Of a stretch of DNA of 64,000 nt, positions 36,464 to 44,954 are shown in pieces; position 1 is the first letter of the stretch; each line of letters starts with the position of its first letter. The DNA lies in contig JAITMC010000013.1 in NCBI GenBank assembly GCA_031277615.1, forward strand, positions 62,001-126,000, written 5' to 3'. The notes below the pieces were generated by a model. The model was given only the letters and a program-made list of their open reading frames with translations, was not told where the DNA came from and made no database searches. Position numbers and translations under genes: made by a program. The stretch is from Chryseobacterium sp. GTDB taxonomy: Bacteria; Bacteroidota; Bacteroidia; Flavobacteriales; Weeksellaceae.

Positions 36464-37286
36464 ATAGGATACTTAAAAGATTCCAGGCTTCTTCAACCCT
36501 GCTTTCCAGCAATAGTTTCCTTGCATCAGCATGGGTGTTTTCATCAGCATGAAAATTTTCAGCCGGCAATACTTCTATATTGGCCAGCATTCCAAGGTCG
36601 TTTCCTGTAAACACTTTGCTGTATTTGATGGCATCCGGCAGAAGATCAAACCCGATTCCTTTTGTGATAAGGGGTTTCGGCACTTCAAAAAGGCTGTTTT
36701 CATTGCTTCTGGAATACCAGTTGCTTCCTAATCTTGCCACCATATCCAGTTTTTGCTGATCCAGATTTCCCGCTTCATTCAGGTATTCTTCCCTGATATG
36801 GATTTTCTGGACTTCACAGATCACCAGGTTTCCGGCTCCGCCCTGATCTCCCAGAGATTTTACCTCCAGCACTTTACATTCAAAGTTAACCGGGCATTCT
36901 TCAATCAGCTTAGGCTTCACCAGATCGGCATCCCTCATCGTCAGGCCGGATTTTACAAATTCATTTACACCTGTTTCATATTCTGTAGAGGCTAAAGAAA
37001 TTTGCTGCACAATAGGGAAATTAACGGTTCCTATCACCACTTCCGGAACTTCCAGAACATTTTCCAGCGTATGTTTCGTGGTATTGTCACGTACTCTCCT
37101 CGACGGTGAAAAGATCAACACCGGAGGAATCGTACTGAACATATTAAAAAAGCTGAAAGGCGAAAGGTTGATATTTCCCTCCTTATCTACCGTAGATGCC
37201 AGTGCAATAGGGCGTGGCGAAACGGCAGTCTGCATAATGGTCTGCAGCTGAACGGAGGTTATTTCTGAAGGGATTACTGTTTTCAT
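36462..37286 (-). CDS. flavin reductase-like domain protein
   Basis: A 274-aa protein of the FMN-binding split-barrel flavin reductase group: SPRPIALASTVDKEGNINLSPFSFFNMFS and FSPSRR form the flavin-binding region, and HTLENVLEVPEVVIGTVN follows. It lacks membrane segments. It lies downstream of fumarylacetoacetase in the same direction, now separated by the GxxExxY cassette. Before that insertion the two genes would have been about 20 bp apart, so it may belong to the tyrosine-catabolic transcript. Its partner enzyme is unknown. Confidence 0.82.
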   Translation of the reverse strand: MKTVIPSEITSVQLQTIMQTAVSPRPIALASTVDKEGNINLSPFSFFNMFSTIPPVLIFSPSRRVRDNTTKHTLENVLEVPEVVIGTVNFPIVQQISLASTEYETGVNEFVKSGLTMRDADLVKPKLIEECPVNFECKVLEVKSLGDQGGAGNLVICEVQKIHIREEYLNEAGNLDQQKLDMVARLGSNWYSRSNENSLFEVPKPLITKGIGFDLLPDAIKYSKVFTGNDLGMLANIEVLPAENFHADENTHADARKLLLESRVEEAWNLLSIL

Positions 37287-37297
37287 TTTTCTAGGTT

Positions 37298-37779
37298 AAC
37301 CACAAAAGGCACAAAAGTTTAAAGTGAAGTTTTTTATCTTTAAAGATCAAAAAAGCATATCATAATATTTATTTACGAAAGTTTCCTGTCCATCTCGATA
37401 TAAATTTTTCACATTAAAATTAATCAAAATGCCTTTCGGTTTTTTCATTAAATTTATATAATTCAGAATTTTGGGCTTTATGAATATCATTTAATTTTGT
37501 AACAGATTTGATTTCTAGTACAATTTGATCTTCAATTAGGAAATCACAAAAGAAATCACATTTCATTTCTTTACCCTTATAATAAACAGGAACTTTTAAT
37601 TCAGATTTAAAATTAATATTTCTCAGTCTGAACTCTTCTTCTAAACATTTATGATATACACTTTCCAATAAACCGGCACCCAGAATTTTGTGAACTTCTA
37701 TGCAGGTGCCGTTTATCTTATAAGTTAAGTCTGTCAAATATGATTGAGTGATCATAAATCTTTTGTGACTTTTGTGGTT
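37298..37779. mobile_element. 482-bp inverted-repeat cassette carrying a GxxExxY gene
   Basis: The left end AACCACAAAAGGCACAAAAG (37298-37317) and right end CTTTTGTGACTTTTGTGGTT (37760-37779) are inverted repeats matching at 19 of 20 positions. They enclose nothing but the frameshifted GxxExxY gene, and they lie 11 nt from the flavin-reductase start and 9 nt from the fumarylacetoacetase stop. No target-site duplication is evident. A very similar sequence without a gene occurs at 60583-60602, so the ends belong to a repeat family. Mobility is my inference. Confidence 0.5.
37347..37755 (-). pseudogene. GxxExxY (PD-(D/E)XK_3) protein, frameshifted
   Basis: The first 95 codons encode a normal GxxExxY-family N-terminus: GLLESVY at residues 28-34 gives the name motif, and CDFLIEDQIVLEIKS holds Asp71, Glu81 and Lys83 of a PD-(D/E)XK nuclease-like site. 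After KLNDIHKAQ the family C-terminus is found in the next frame (ILNYINLMKKPKGILINFNV, then KNLYRDGQETF), up to a TGA at 37347. One extra A (minus strand) in the run at 37469-37472 explains the shift; the frame as it stands stops at 37420 after 111 residues. The conserved residues remain intact before the break. Sequencing error or programmed slippage is possible. Confidence 0.8.
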
Positions 37780-37788
37780 GAATAAAGA

Positions 37789-39036
37789 CTAAACCGTTGG
37801 AATAATTTTACCGCTTACTTCACCGAAACCTACTCTCACACCGTCTTTCTCAGCCCATGCCCTCATGATGACCGTATCATTGTCTTCAATGAATTTTCTT
37901 TCTTCACCGTTGCTTAATGATAAAGGATTCTGGCCTCTCCATGTAAGTTCCATCATGGATCCGAAAGATTTAGGGTCGTTTCCTGAAATGGTACCGCTGG
38001 CATACATATCACCAACTTCCACGTTACATCCGTTTACGGTATGGTGAGCGAGCTGCTGGGTCATGTTCCAGTACATATGTTTGTAATTGCTTTCGCAGAT
38101 GAGGTTTTCTTCGCCGTTTTCAGGTTGAAGATATACTTCAAGGTTGATGTCATAATTTTTATCGCCTTCAGATTTCAGATATTCCAATACTTCAGGATCC
38201 TGCTTTGGAGAAGCTGTTCTGAATGGCTCCAATGCTTCAAGAGTAACGACCCATGGAGAAATGGATGAGCCGAAGTTTTTCGCAAGGAATGGTCCCAGCG
38301 GAACATATTCCCATGACTGGATGTCTCTTGCCGACCAGTCGTTGAAAACCACCATTCCGAAGATGGCATCTTCTGCATCTTTTGTAGAAATACTTTCACC
38401 CATCTCGGTATTTTTACTGATGATAAAAGCCATTTCCAGTTCAAAATCCAGCTGCTTGCAAGGTCCGAAGACCGGTTTATCAGCATCGGCAGGCTTCATC
38501 TGGCCTTTAGGACGGTTGATTTCCGTTCCCGAAACTACAATAGAAGAGGCTCTTCCGTGGTATCCTACAGGAAGGTGCTTCCAGTTGGGAAGAAGGGCAT
38601 TCGCGGGATCACGGAACATTTTTCCTACGTTTGTTGCGTGTTCAATGCTGCTGTAGAAATCCGTGTAATTCGGGATGTGCACAGGCATCATCATTTTCAC
38701 TTTATCAAGATCGTAGAACGCATCTTCAATTGTTTTCTGGTCTTTAGAAAGGGCAGAGCCTTCCTGAAGAAGTTCCTGAATTCTGATACGTACTGCATTG
38801 GTAACAGGTTTTCCCAGTTCGATAAATTCGTTCAGGGTATAGGCTTCAAACACGTTGTCGTCTAAGCCTTCAATATCTTCAAAATATCCAAGATCATACA
38901 GGGTGGCAAGATCTACGATCTGATCACCGATCCGGGTACAGCATCCGATATATTCTTTGTTAAAAACAGTGACTCCGAAAGGAATATTATGGATAGAAAA
39001 GTCCGAGTTCGGGGAATAGTCTACAAATGATTTCAT
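37789..39036 (-). CDS. fahA: fumarylacetoacetase
   Basis: A 415-aa enzyme of normal length with the small N-terminal SH3-like domain (YSPNSDFSIHNIPFGV...) and the catalytic FAH fold: YTDFYSSIEHATNVGKMFRD, LPVGYHGRASSIVVSGT, the metal-binding Glu in QLDFELEMAF and DWSARDIQSWEYVPLGPFLAKNF. It cleaves fumarylacetoacetate to fumarate and acetoacetate, the last step of tyrosine degradation. It lies in the same strand block as hppD and hmgA. Confidence 0.96.
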   Translation of the reverse strand: MKSFVDYSPNSDFSIHNIPFGVTVFNKEYIGCCTRIGDQIVDLATLYDLGYFEDIEGLDDNVFEAYTLNEFIELGKPVTNAVRIRIQELLQEGSALSKDQKTIEDAFYDLDKVKMMMPVHIPNYTDFYSSIEHATNVGKMFRDPANALLPNWKHLPVGYHGRASSIVVSGTEINRPKGQMKPADADKPVFGPCKQLDFELEMAFIISKNTEMGESISTKDAEDAIFGMVVFNDWSARDIQSWEYVPLGPFLAKNFGSSISPWVVTLEALEPFRTASPKQDPEVLEYLKSEGDKNYDINLEVYLQPENGEENLICESNYKHMYWNMTQQLAHHTVNGCNVEVGDMYASGTISGNDPKSFGSMMELTWRGQNPLSLSNGEERKFIEDNDTVIMRAWAEKDGVRVGFGEVSGKIIPTV

Positions 39037-39104
39037 AAGTTTGGATTTAAATTAGGGGTAAGAAAAATAATGTTGTTCATTATTGTTCACCATGAGGGAA
39101 GAAG

Positions 39105-39566
39105 TTATTTCTTCTTTTTGGAATAGGACTCTTCGTCTATCCAGCGGTCTTTGGTGTTGATGTCAATAAGATACAGGATATCTTTTTGCCTGGTGAGCAG
39201 CAGTGTTTTGGTTACCGGAATCGGAACTTTTGTATTTTCGAGCATATCTGCGCGTAAGGAAACGATATTCTTTTTTCTGACGATATCGCCGCTGAAAACA
39301 TTGGAACTGCTTTCGCCGGTGGCTTTATCATCAAAAACCTCCACATAGGTTGCCTGGTTTCCTTTGATAATAATAAAATCTCTTTCCGTGTGATCTGCCG
39401 CGTCTTTAATAAACACAAACTTTTTGTTATCGATGTTTACATTTTCAAGATGCTGGTTGATGCCTTTTCTTTCTTCAAGTCTGTTGAGAATTTCATTAAT
39501 GGTTCCATATTGCGCTTTAAGCCCTAATGTTCCCAGTAACAAAACTCCGATTAAAAATTTCTTCAT
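39105..39566 (-). CDS. hypothetical exported protein in the tyrosine-catabolic block
   Basis: A 153-aa protein with a signal peptide (MKKFLIGVLLLGTLGLKAQ). The mature part is beta-rich (VFIKDAADHTERDFIIIKG, NIVSLRADMLENTKVPIPV) with a lysine tail. I recognise no family. I chose the start at 39566 because it gives a clean signal peptide; the open frame extends 16 codons into the hppD terminator region. It lies between hppD and fahA on the same strand; with a 15-bp terminator upstream it probably has its own promoter. Confidence 0.65.
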   Translation of the reverse strand: MKKFLIGVLLLGTLGLKAQYGTINEILNRLEERKGINQHLENVNIDNKKFVFIKDAADHTERDFIIIKGNQATYVEVFDDKATGESSSNVFSGDIVRKKNIVSLRADMLENTKVPIPVTKTLLLTRQKDILYLIDINTKDRWIDEESYSKKKK

Positions 39567-39580
39567 GTACTGTGTTTTAT

Positions 39581-39620
39581 AAAAAAGTTTTGTCAGAACA
39601 CAGAATTCTGACAAAACTTT
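39581..39620 (-). terminator. terminator of hppD
   Basis: A 15-bp perfect stem AAAGTTTTGTCAGAA/TTCTGACAAAACTTT with a 7-nt loop, followed on the minus strand by a T-run, 18 nt past the hppD stop. Confidence 0.85.
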
Positions 39621-39637
39621 ATCATGATATTATTCAA

Positions 39638-40768
39638 TTAAAGATTTCCTCTTCTTTCCTGCTCTCTTTCCAGCGCTTCAAATAATGCTTTGAAGTTTCC
39701 GGCACCAAAACTCTGTGCGCCGTGTCTTTCAATGATTTCGAAGAACAGGGTAGGACGGTCTTCTACAGGCTTCGTAAAGATCTGAAGCAGATATCCTTCC
39801 TCATCATGGTCAATAAGGATGCCAAGCTCCTGTAATTTTTTAAGATCTTCATCAATATGGCCCACTCTTTCAGGAACCATATCGTAATAAGCTTCCGGTG
39901 GAGCAGAAAGGAACTCTACACCACGTTTTTTCAGTTCGGTTACAGTATGGATAATGTCTTTTGTAGCCACTGCAATATGCTGTACCCCTTCACCTTCGTA
40001 GAAATCAAGATATTCCTCTACCTGAGATTTCTTTTTACCTTCTGCAGGCTCGTTGATCGGGAATTTGGCATATCCGTTTCCGTTGGACATTACTTTAGAC
40101 ATCAGCGCAGAATACTCTGTATTGATCTGCTTGTCATCAAAAGAAAGGATGTTTACAAATCCCATTACTTTTTCGTACCATTCTACGGTAGGAATCATTC
40201 TGTCCCAGTCTACATTTCCCACACAGTGGTCTACATACAGTAAGCCTGCTTCTTCAGGCTGGTAGCTGCTTTCCCACTTTTCATAGCCGGGCATGAAAGC
40301 ACCGTTATAATTTTTTCTTTCAATAAACATGTGAACCGTTTCTCCGTAAGTATAAATTCCGGACATTCTTACTTCACCCTGCTCATCTGTTAACGTTACA
40401 GGCTCCAGATAAGGTTTTCCGCCTCTTTTAGTAGTTTCTTCGAAAGCTGCATAGGCATCGTCTACCCAAAGTGCCAGAATTTTTACTCCATCACCGTGTT
40501 TTTTTACGTGTTCATTGATTGGTGAATCAGATTTAAGACCGGTAGTTAATACCAATCTTATTTTCCCCTGCTGAAGAACATAAGAAGCGCGGTCTCTTAC
40601 TCCTGTTTCAGGACCTGCGTAAGCTACCGACTGAAAACCGAAAGCGGTTTTGTAATAATGGGCAGCCTGTTTTGCATTTCCTACATAGAACTCAATATAA
40701 TCTGTACCGTTGATCGGCAGAAAATTCTCAGCTTGAGCAATTTTTTCGGCAAATGTAAGTGTTGACAT
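39638..40768 (-). CDS. hppD: 4-hydroxyphenylpyruvate dioxygenase
   Basis: A 376-aa two-domain vicinal-oxygen-chelate enzyme. The Fe(II) ligands His181 (VDHCVGNV), His264 (VQHIAVATKD) and Glu344 (LFFEIIERHG) are all present, and the C-terminal helix GAQSFGAGNFKALFEALE closes the site. It converts 4-hydroxyphenylpyruvate to homogentisate. It sits between fahA and hmgA on the same strand. Its own terminator follows. Confidence 0.97.
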   Translation of the reverse strand: MSTLTFAEKIAQAENFLPINGTDYIEFYVGNAKQAAHYYKTAFGFQSVAYAGPETGVRDRASYVLQQGKIRLVLTTGLKSDSPINEHVKKHGDGVKILALWVDDAYAAFEETTKRGGKPYLEPVTLTDEQGEVRMSGIYTYGETVHMFIERKNYNGAFMPGYEKWESSYQPEEAGLLYVDHCVGNVDWDRMIPTVEWYEKVMGFVNILSFDDKQINTEYSALMSKVMSNGNGYAKFPINEPAEGKKKSQVEEYLDFYEGEGVQHIAVATKDIIHTVTELKKRGVEFLSAPPEAYYDMVPERVGHIDEDLKKLQELGILIDHDEEGYLLQIFTKPVEDRPTLFFEIIERHGAQSFGAGNFKALFEALEREQERRGNL

Positions 40769-40901
40769 ATTTCTCTTTTACTTTTATTTATTGGTATGCA
40801 AATTACAAAATTCTCGGTAATAGGGAAAATATTAATCATTAATCCTTGGATTTACTTAACATAAAGTTAAAGAAAAGTTCATTTAAGTATATTTAAGTTT
40901 C

Positions 40902-41006
40902 TTGTACTGAAGTTGGGATACGTACATTTGTATTCACAAAAAACAAGTGGAAAAAAAATATTTCGAAACGCGAAAGCCGTAGAACTTCTACGGCTTTCGT
41001 TGTTTT
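40902..41006 (+). ncRNA. candidate small RNA opposite the gene block
   Basis: On the plus strand TTG (40902-40904), an 18-nt spacer and TACATTTG (40923-40930) form a full promoter. It is followed about 40 nt later by a 14-bp hairpin CGAAAGCCGTAGAA/TTCTACGGCTTTCG (40971-40999) and TTGTTTTA. This would give an RNA of roughly 70 nt from about 40936. The same hairpin lies 5 nt past the stop of the minus-strand gene at 41005 and may simply be its terminator. The other side of the gap, 40769-40900, is AT-rich and empty. Confidence 0.35.
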
Positions 41007-41796
41007 ATCGTACTTCAACCTTTCTGTTGAGGCTTCCTGCATCAGGATTATAATTGTCCCAGATCTTCCATACATTATCTATTTTACGGATAAAATAAAT
41101 CTGGGTATTCAGCTGGTTTACAAAATGTTCTTCACCTGTTTCGCCTACTTTGAATAAAAGATTCCAGAATTCCTGGGATTCCAGTATCTTTTTATCCGGC
41201 TCATCAGTGACCATGTGGATATCGAAAACTTCATAATTGGAACGGTTGTTTCTGGTGACCAGTTGAAAATCCCGGTCGCAGAGTTCTTTACTGAATTGTG
41301 AAGTTCTTTCCAGGAAAGGGGATCCGTCAAAGACCAGATCTTTGAAAAGGTCTGTTTTATGGTCGGGAAAATGTTTATAAAATTCAAACGCGGTTGCACA
41401 ATAGTCATATACCAACTGGGTGAGAAATTCCTGGCTTCCGGTTTCTTTTTTCTCTTTGTTTCTTTTTTTAACGGATAAAATATAATCGTTGAGATCTCTG
41501 TACCCCAGAAAAATACAGATTTTATCGAGGGTTTTTAAGAATCTGAGGTCGCTGTGGGTTTTGTCCTGGTAATCGTTTTCAAAAAAACGCTGTAACGTAA
41601 CATGCGAAATCGTATTTCCTATTTCAAATTTTTTTCCTCCTTTAAGTTCTTCAGCTTCAAATAATTCATCTTTAATGATTTCGGAAAGGATAATATAATG
41701 GCTTCTCTTCCATTCATTCACATTCCCCAAAACAGAGTCCCTAACTTTTGAATGCTTTGCAACTTCTTCTCGTATCGAATTATATATCGTTTTCAA
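41005..41796 (-). CDS. hypothetical protein with HTH-like N-terminus
   Basis: A 263-aa protein with no recognised family. Residues about 55-105 (ISHVTLQRFFENDYQD...RFLKTLDKICIFLGYRDLNDYI) resemble a helix-turn-helix-like segment frequent in Bacteroidota proteins, in which a serine/threonine-start helix precedes the xTLxRFF motif and an LGY-xx-xxDY motif. The C-terminal half (about 120-263) looks like an NTF2-like domain, ending YFIRKIDNVWKIWDNYNPDAG. It lies inside the tyrosine/CoA-transferase block and has a sigma54-like element at 41822-41838. A regulatory role is inference only. Confidence 0.65.
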   Translation of the reverse strand: MKTIYNSIREEVAKHSKVRDSVLGNVNEWKRSHYIILSEIIKDELFEAEELKGGKKFEIGNTISHVTLQRFFENDYQDKTHSDLRFLKTLDKICIFLGYRDLNDYILSVKKRNKEKKETGSQEFLTQLVYDYCATAFEFYKHFPDHKTDLFKDLVFDGSPFLERTSQFSKELCDRDFQLVTRNNRSNYEVFDIHMVTDEPDKKILESQEFWNLLFKVGETGEEHFVNQLNTQIYFIRKIDNVWKIWDNYNPDAGSLNRKVEVR

Positions 41797-41821
41797 TTTC
41801 CTTGGTTTTGAAAGAATTTAT

Positions 41822-41838
41822 CAAAAACACTGCCAAAA
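41822..41838 (-). promoter_or_regulatory. sigma54-like element upstream of the 41005-41796 gene
   Basis: Minus strand TTTTGGCAGTGTTTTTG, identical over 17 bases to the element at 9303-9319, 25 nt before this start codon. Confidence 0.4.
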
Positions 41839-41937
41839 TGTTAAAATTTTTCGGAGCGTTTAATTTTGTATAGTAGAATATCCTGCCTTTGTGAAGCGGA
41901 TTTTGATAGCTGAAAATCCTTTTCTATGCTCATGCAA

Positions 41938-43209
41938 TTACTTAAATCGCTCAAAGGCAGCTTTTTCCAATGCTTCTCTGTCATCAGGATGGGCTATGCT
42001 GATCAGCTCCTGAGCTCTCTGGCGCAGATTTTTTCCATACAGATAAGCAGTACCATATTCGGTCACTACATAGTGAATATGTCCCCTTGTAGTCACTACA
42101 CCGGCACCTTGTTTAAGAAAAGGAACAATCCTTGAAATTCCTTTTTTGGTTCTTGCGGTAATGGCGATGATTGGTTTTCCGTCTTCGCTCAGGGCTGCTC
42201 CTCTCATAAAATCCATCTGGCCACCGATACCGCTGTACTGCATGGTTCCGATAGAGTCGGCACAGACCTGCCCGGTAAGATCAATCTCAATGGCAGAATT
42301 AATGGCTACCATTTTCTTATTTCTCATGATATTGATCGGGAAATTCACATCACTTACATCTCTGAACGCAAAAACGGTATTATCATCCACATAATCATAA
42401 AGCTTTCTTGTTCCGAAACAGAAACTGGTAATGGTTTTATTGTCGTTGTAGCCTTTGTATTTATTGTTGATCACGTCATTCTGGATCAGGTCTATAACAC
42501 CGTCACTCAGCATTTCCGTATGGATTCCCAGGTCTTTGTGATTGCTCAGGCATTTAAGCACCGCATCGGGAATGGTTCCGATACCCATCTGCAGCGTAGA
42601 TTTGTCTTCAATAAGTTCTGCCACGTTTTTTCCTACCAGCATTTCTTCCGGGCCCACTTTTGAGCCGTAGTCTACCGTCGGAAGCTCTTCTTCGTGCCAT
42701 ACAAGCTTGTGAATCCTGCTGATATGGATCATACCGTCACCATGCGTTCTGGGCATCAGCGGATTAACGATTGCAACGATAATCCTGGCGGTATCCACAG
42801 CTGCTCTGGCAATATCCACAGAAGTTCCCAGGGTACAGAAGCCATGTCTGTCCGGAGGCGAAACAGTCACCAGCGCCACATCCAGAGGAAGTATGTTTTT
42901 CCTGAATAAAATAGGGATCTCGCTCAGGAAAACAGGAACAAAGTCACCTCTGTCGGAATTGACGGCATCACGCACCGGAGTGGAAACAAATAAGGAATTA
43001 ATGAAGAACTTATCTTTATACTCGGGTTTTGCAATTTCCACATTTCCCTGCTGGGTGATGGAAACCATCTCTACATTTTCCAGACGGTGTGACTGTCTCG
43101 CCAGTTCATCAATCAGATAATTGGGAGTACAGGCGCTGCCATGGAAAAAAACACGGTTTCCGCTTTTTATGGTATATATTGCTTCTTCTGCGCTGATGTA
43201 ATTATGCAT
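41938..43209 (-). CDS. acetyl-CoA hydrolase/transferase family CoA-transferase (4-hydroxybutyrate/butyryl type)
   Basis: A 423-aa class I CoA-transferase. The predicted catalytic glutamate is Glu232 in GIHTEMLSDG, preceded by STLQMGIGTIPDAVL, and followed by the GIGGQMDFMRGA loop that forms the CoA site. Sequence and length resemble 4-hydroxybutyrate or butyryl-CoA:acetate CoA-transferases. It moves CoA between carboxylic acids. It is followed at 43432 by a second CoA-transferase gene of a different subfamily; the pair lies between hmgA and hppD. Substrates cannot be fixed from the sequence. Confidence 0.85.
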   Translation of the reverse strand: MHNYISAEEAIYTIKSGNRVFFHGSACTPNYLIDELARQSHRLENVEMVSITQQGNVEIAKPEYKDKFFINSLFVSTPVRDAVNSDRGDFVPVFLSEIPILFRKNILPLDVALVTVSPPDRHGFCTLGTSVDIARAAVDTARIIVAIVNPLMPRTHGDGMIHISRIHKLVWHEEELPTVDYGSKVGPEEMLVGKNVAELIEDKSTLQMGIGTIPDAVLKCLSNHKDLGIHTEMLSDGVIDLIQNDVINNKYKGYNDNKTITSFCFGTRKLYDYVDDNTVFAFRDVSDVNFPINIMRNKKMVAINSAIEIDLTGQVCADSIGTMQYSGIGGQMDFMRGAALSEDGKPIIAITARTKKGISRIVPFLKQGAGVVTTRGHIHYVVTEYGTAYLYGKNLRQRAQELISIAHPDDREALEKAAFERFK

Positions 43210-43373
43210 ATTTGCTGCTTTTTTTTAATAAAACTTCATAATAGATTTGATCCTGTTTTGATCTCATAAAAAAGGATCTTCTTTCAAAGATAATCTTTAT
43301 AATGCTTACTTATTCTAATTTTTCGTATGATTTTTAGCGATTTTTATCAATAAAGCATTTTTTTTCTATCGAT

Positions 43374-43410
43374 CAAAAAAAAGGACTGAATGTCATAGAT
43401 TCAGTCCTTT
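43374..43410 (-). terminator. terminator of the succinate CoA-transferase gene
   Basis: A 12-bp stem AAAGGACTGAAT/ATTCAGTCCTTT followed by a T-run on the minus strand, 21 nt past the stop at 43432. Confidence 0.85.
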
Positions 43411-43431
43411 AATTCTGCTGTTAAAGTTTTT

Positions 43432-44937
43432 TTAATTGTAGACTTCAGCTTTTTGTTTCATGCTTCCTGTCTGGGCAAATCTCAGATGCCAGCTGAAAGA
43501 TTCCTCCAGCAGATGAGGAGTATGGCCGCCTCTTTCACAGGCTCTGTCAAAATAAGACTGGAGCTCCTCCCTGTAATCCGGATGCACACAGTTATCAATA
43601 ATTTTCTGTGCTCTTTCGCGCGGTGCCAATCCTCTTAAATCTGCCAGCCCGATATCTGTAACGAGAATATCCACGTCATGCTCCGTATGATCAGTATGGG
43701 AAACCATCGGAAGCACATGGGAGATATTATTTCCTTTGGATGCCGCCTGGGTAACAAAGATACTCAGATAGGCATTTCTTGCAAAATCACCGGAACCTCC
43801 GATTCCGTTCATGATTTTTGTTCCTCCGATGTGCGTGGAGTTTACATTTCCGTAAATATCGAATTCAATGGCTGTATTGATCGCAATGACTCCCAGTCTC
43901 CTGATCAGTCCGGGGGTATTGGAAATATTCTGAGGTCTTAAAACAAATTTTTCTCTGTATTTTGAGAGATTTCCGAACACTCTTTCATAGCATTCCTGGG
44001 AAACGGTAATGGATGAGGCGGAAGCAAAGCTTAATTTCCCTGAATCAATCAGGTCAAAGGTGCTGTCCTGAAGTACTTCTGAAAACATCGTCAGATCATA
44101 GAAATTACTGTCTTTAAATCCTGTAAGAACTGCATTGGCCACTTTTCCGATACCTGCCTGAAGAGGAAGAAGCCTGTCTGTAAGGCGTCCTAAAAGCACT
44201 TCATTTTCAAAGAACGTAAGCAGATGTCTGGCAATAGCGGTGGTCTTTTCATCCGGTTCTGCAATATCTGCCGGGCTGTCTTTAAGATGGGTGAAAACAA
44301 TGGCTTCAATTTTCTCAGGATCAACGGGAATGCTTTTTCTTCCGATCTTGTTCCAGGGGGCTACAATGGGAATAACGTTTCTGTAAGGATAATCTTCAGC
44401 CTGGTATATATCATGAATTCCGTATACCTCTTCCGGAACCTGGGTGTTGATCTCTATGATCACTTTTTTAGCCAGAGCTGCAAAAGTCACGGAGTTTCCT
44501 ACAGAAGTGGTCGGGACGATGCTTCCGTCTCTTTCTATATAAGCGGCTTCAATAACAGCAACGTCAATACTCTGAAGATTTTTATTGTGAAGAAGTTCGG
44601 CACTTTCGCTGAGATGCTGGTCGATGAAGAGAATTTCTCCTTTATTGATCTTATTTCTTAAAACCGGGTCTACCTGAAACGGCATTCTTTTCTTCAGGAC
44701 ATCAGCTTCCGCTAATTTTCCGTCTGTACCGTGCCCGAGTGAAGCTCCGGTCATCAGGGTAATTTTAAGGTTTTCTGTTTTTCCTCTTTCGGCAAGTGCC
44801 GGTAAAACAGCTTTGCTGTCCCCTGCTTTTGTGAAACCGCTGGATCCTACGACCATGCCGTCTTTAATGAATTGTACAGCATTTTCTGCTGTGGTCACTT
44901 TCTGGTGCAGGCTTTCTAATCTGATTCTTTCTAACAT
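43432..44937 (-). CDS. succinate/acetate CoA-transferase (AarC/SCACT type)
   Basis: A 501-aa class I CoA-transferase of the AarC type, close to the 505 aa of the acetic-acid-bacterium enzyme. The catalytic glutamate is Glu287 in MFSEVLQDS, the motif GIGGSGDFARNAYLSIF is intact, and AIEFDIYGNVNSTHIGG is typical. It likely transfers CoA between succinyl-CoA and acetate or a similar acid, which would link the end products of tyrosine degradation to the TCA cycle. It has its own terminator and an inverted repeat in its leader (44955-45002). Confidence 0.88.
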   Translation of the reverse strand: MLERIRLESLHQKVTTAENAVQFIKDGMVVGSSGFTKAGDSKAVLPALAERGKTENLKITLMTGASLGHGTDGKLAEADVLKKRMPFQVDPVLRNKINKGEILFIDQHLSESAELLHNKNLQSIDVAVIEAAYIERDGSIVPTTSVGNSVTFAALAKKVIIEINTQVPEEVYGIHDIYQAEDYPYRNVIPIVAPWNKIGRKSIPVDPEKIEAIVFTHLKDSPADIAEPDEKTTAIARHLLTFFENEVLLGRLTDRLLPLQAGIGKVANAVLTGFKDSNFYDLTMFSEVLQDSTFDLIDSGKLSFASASSITVSQECYERVFGNLSKYREKFVLRPQNISNTPGLIRRLGVIAINTAIEFDIYGNVNSTHIGGTKIMNGIGGSGDFARNAYLSIFVTQAASKGNNISHVLPMVSHTDHTEHDVDILVTDIGLADLRGLAPRERAQKIIDNCVHPDYREELQSYFDRACERGGHTPHLLEESFSWHLRFAQTGSMKQKAEVYN

Positions 44938-44954
44938 GTAATATTGATTTTGGG

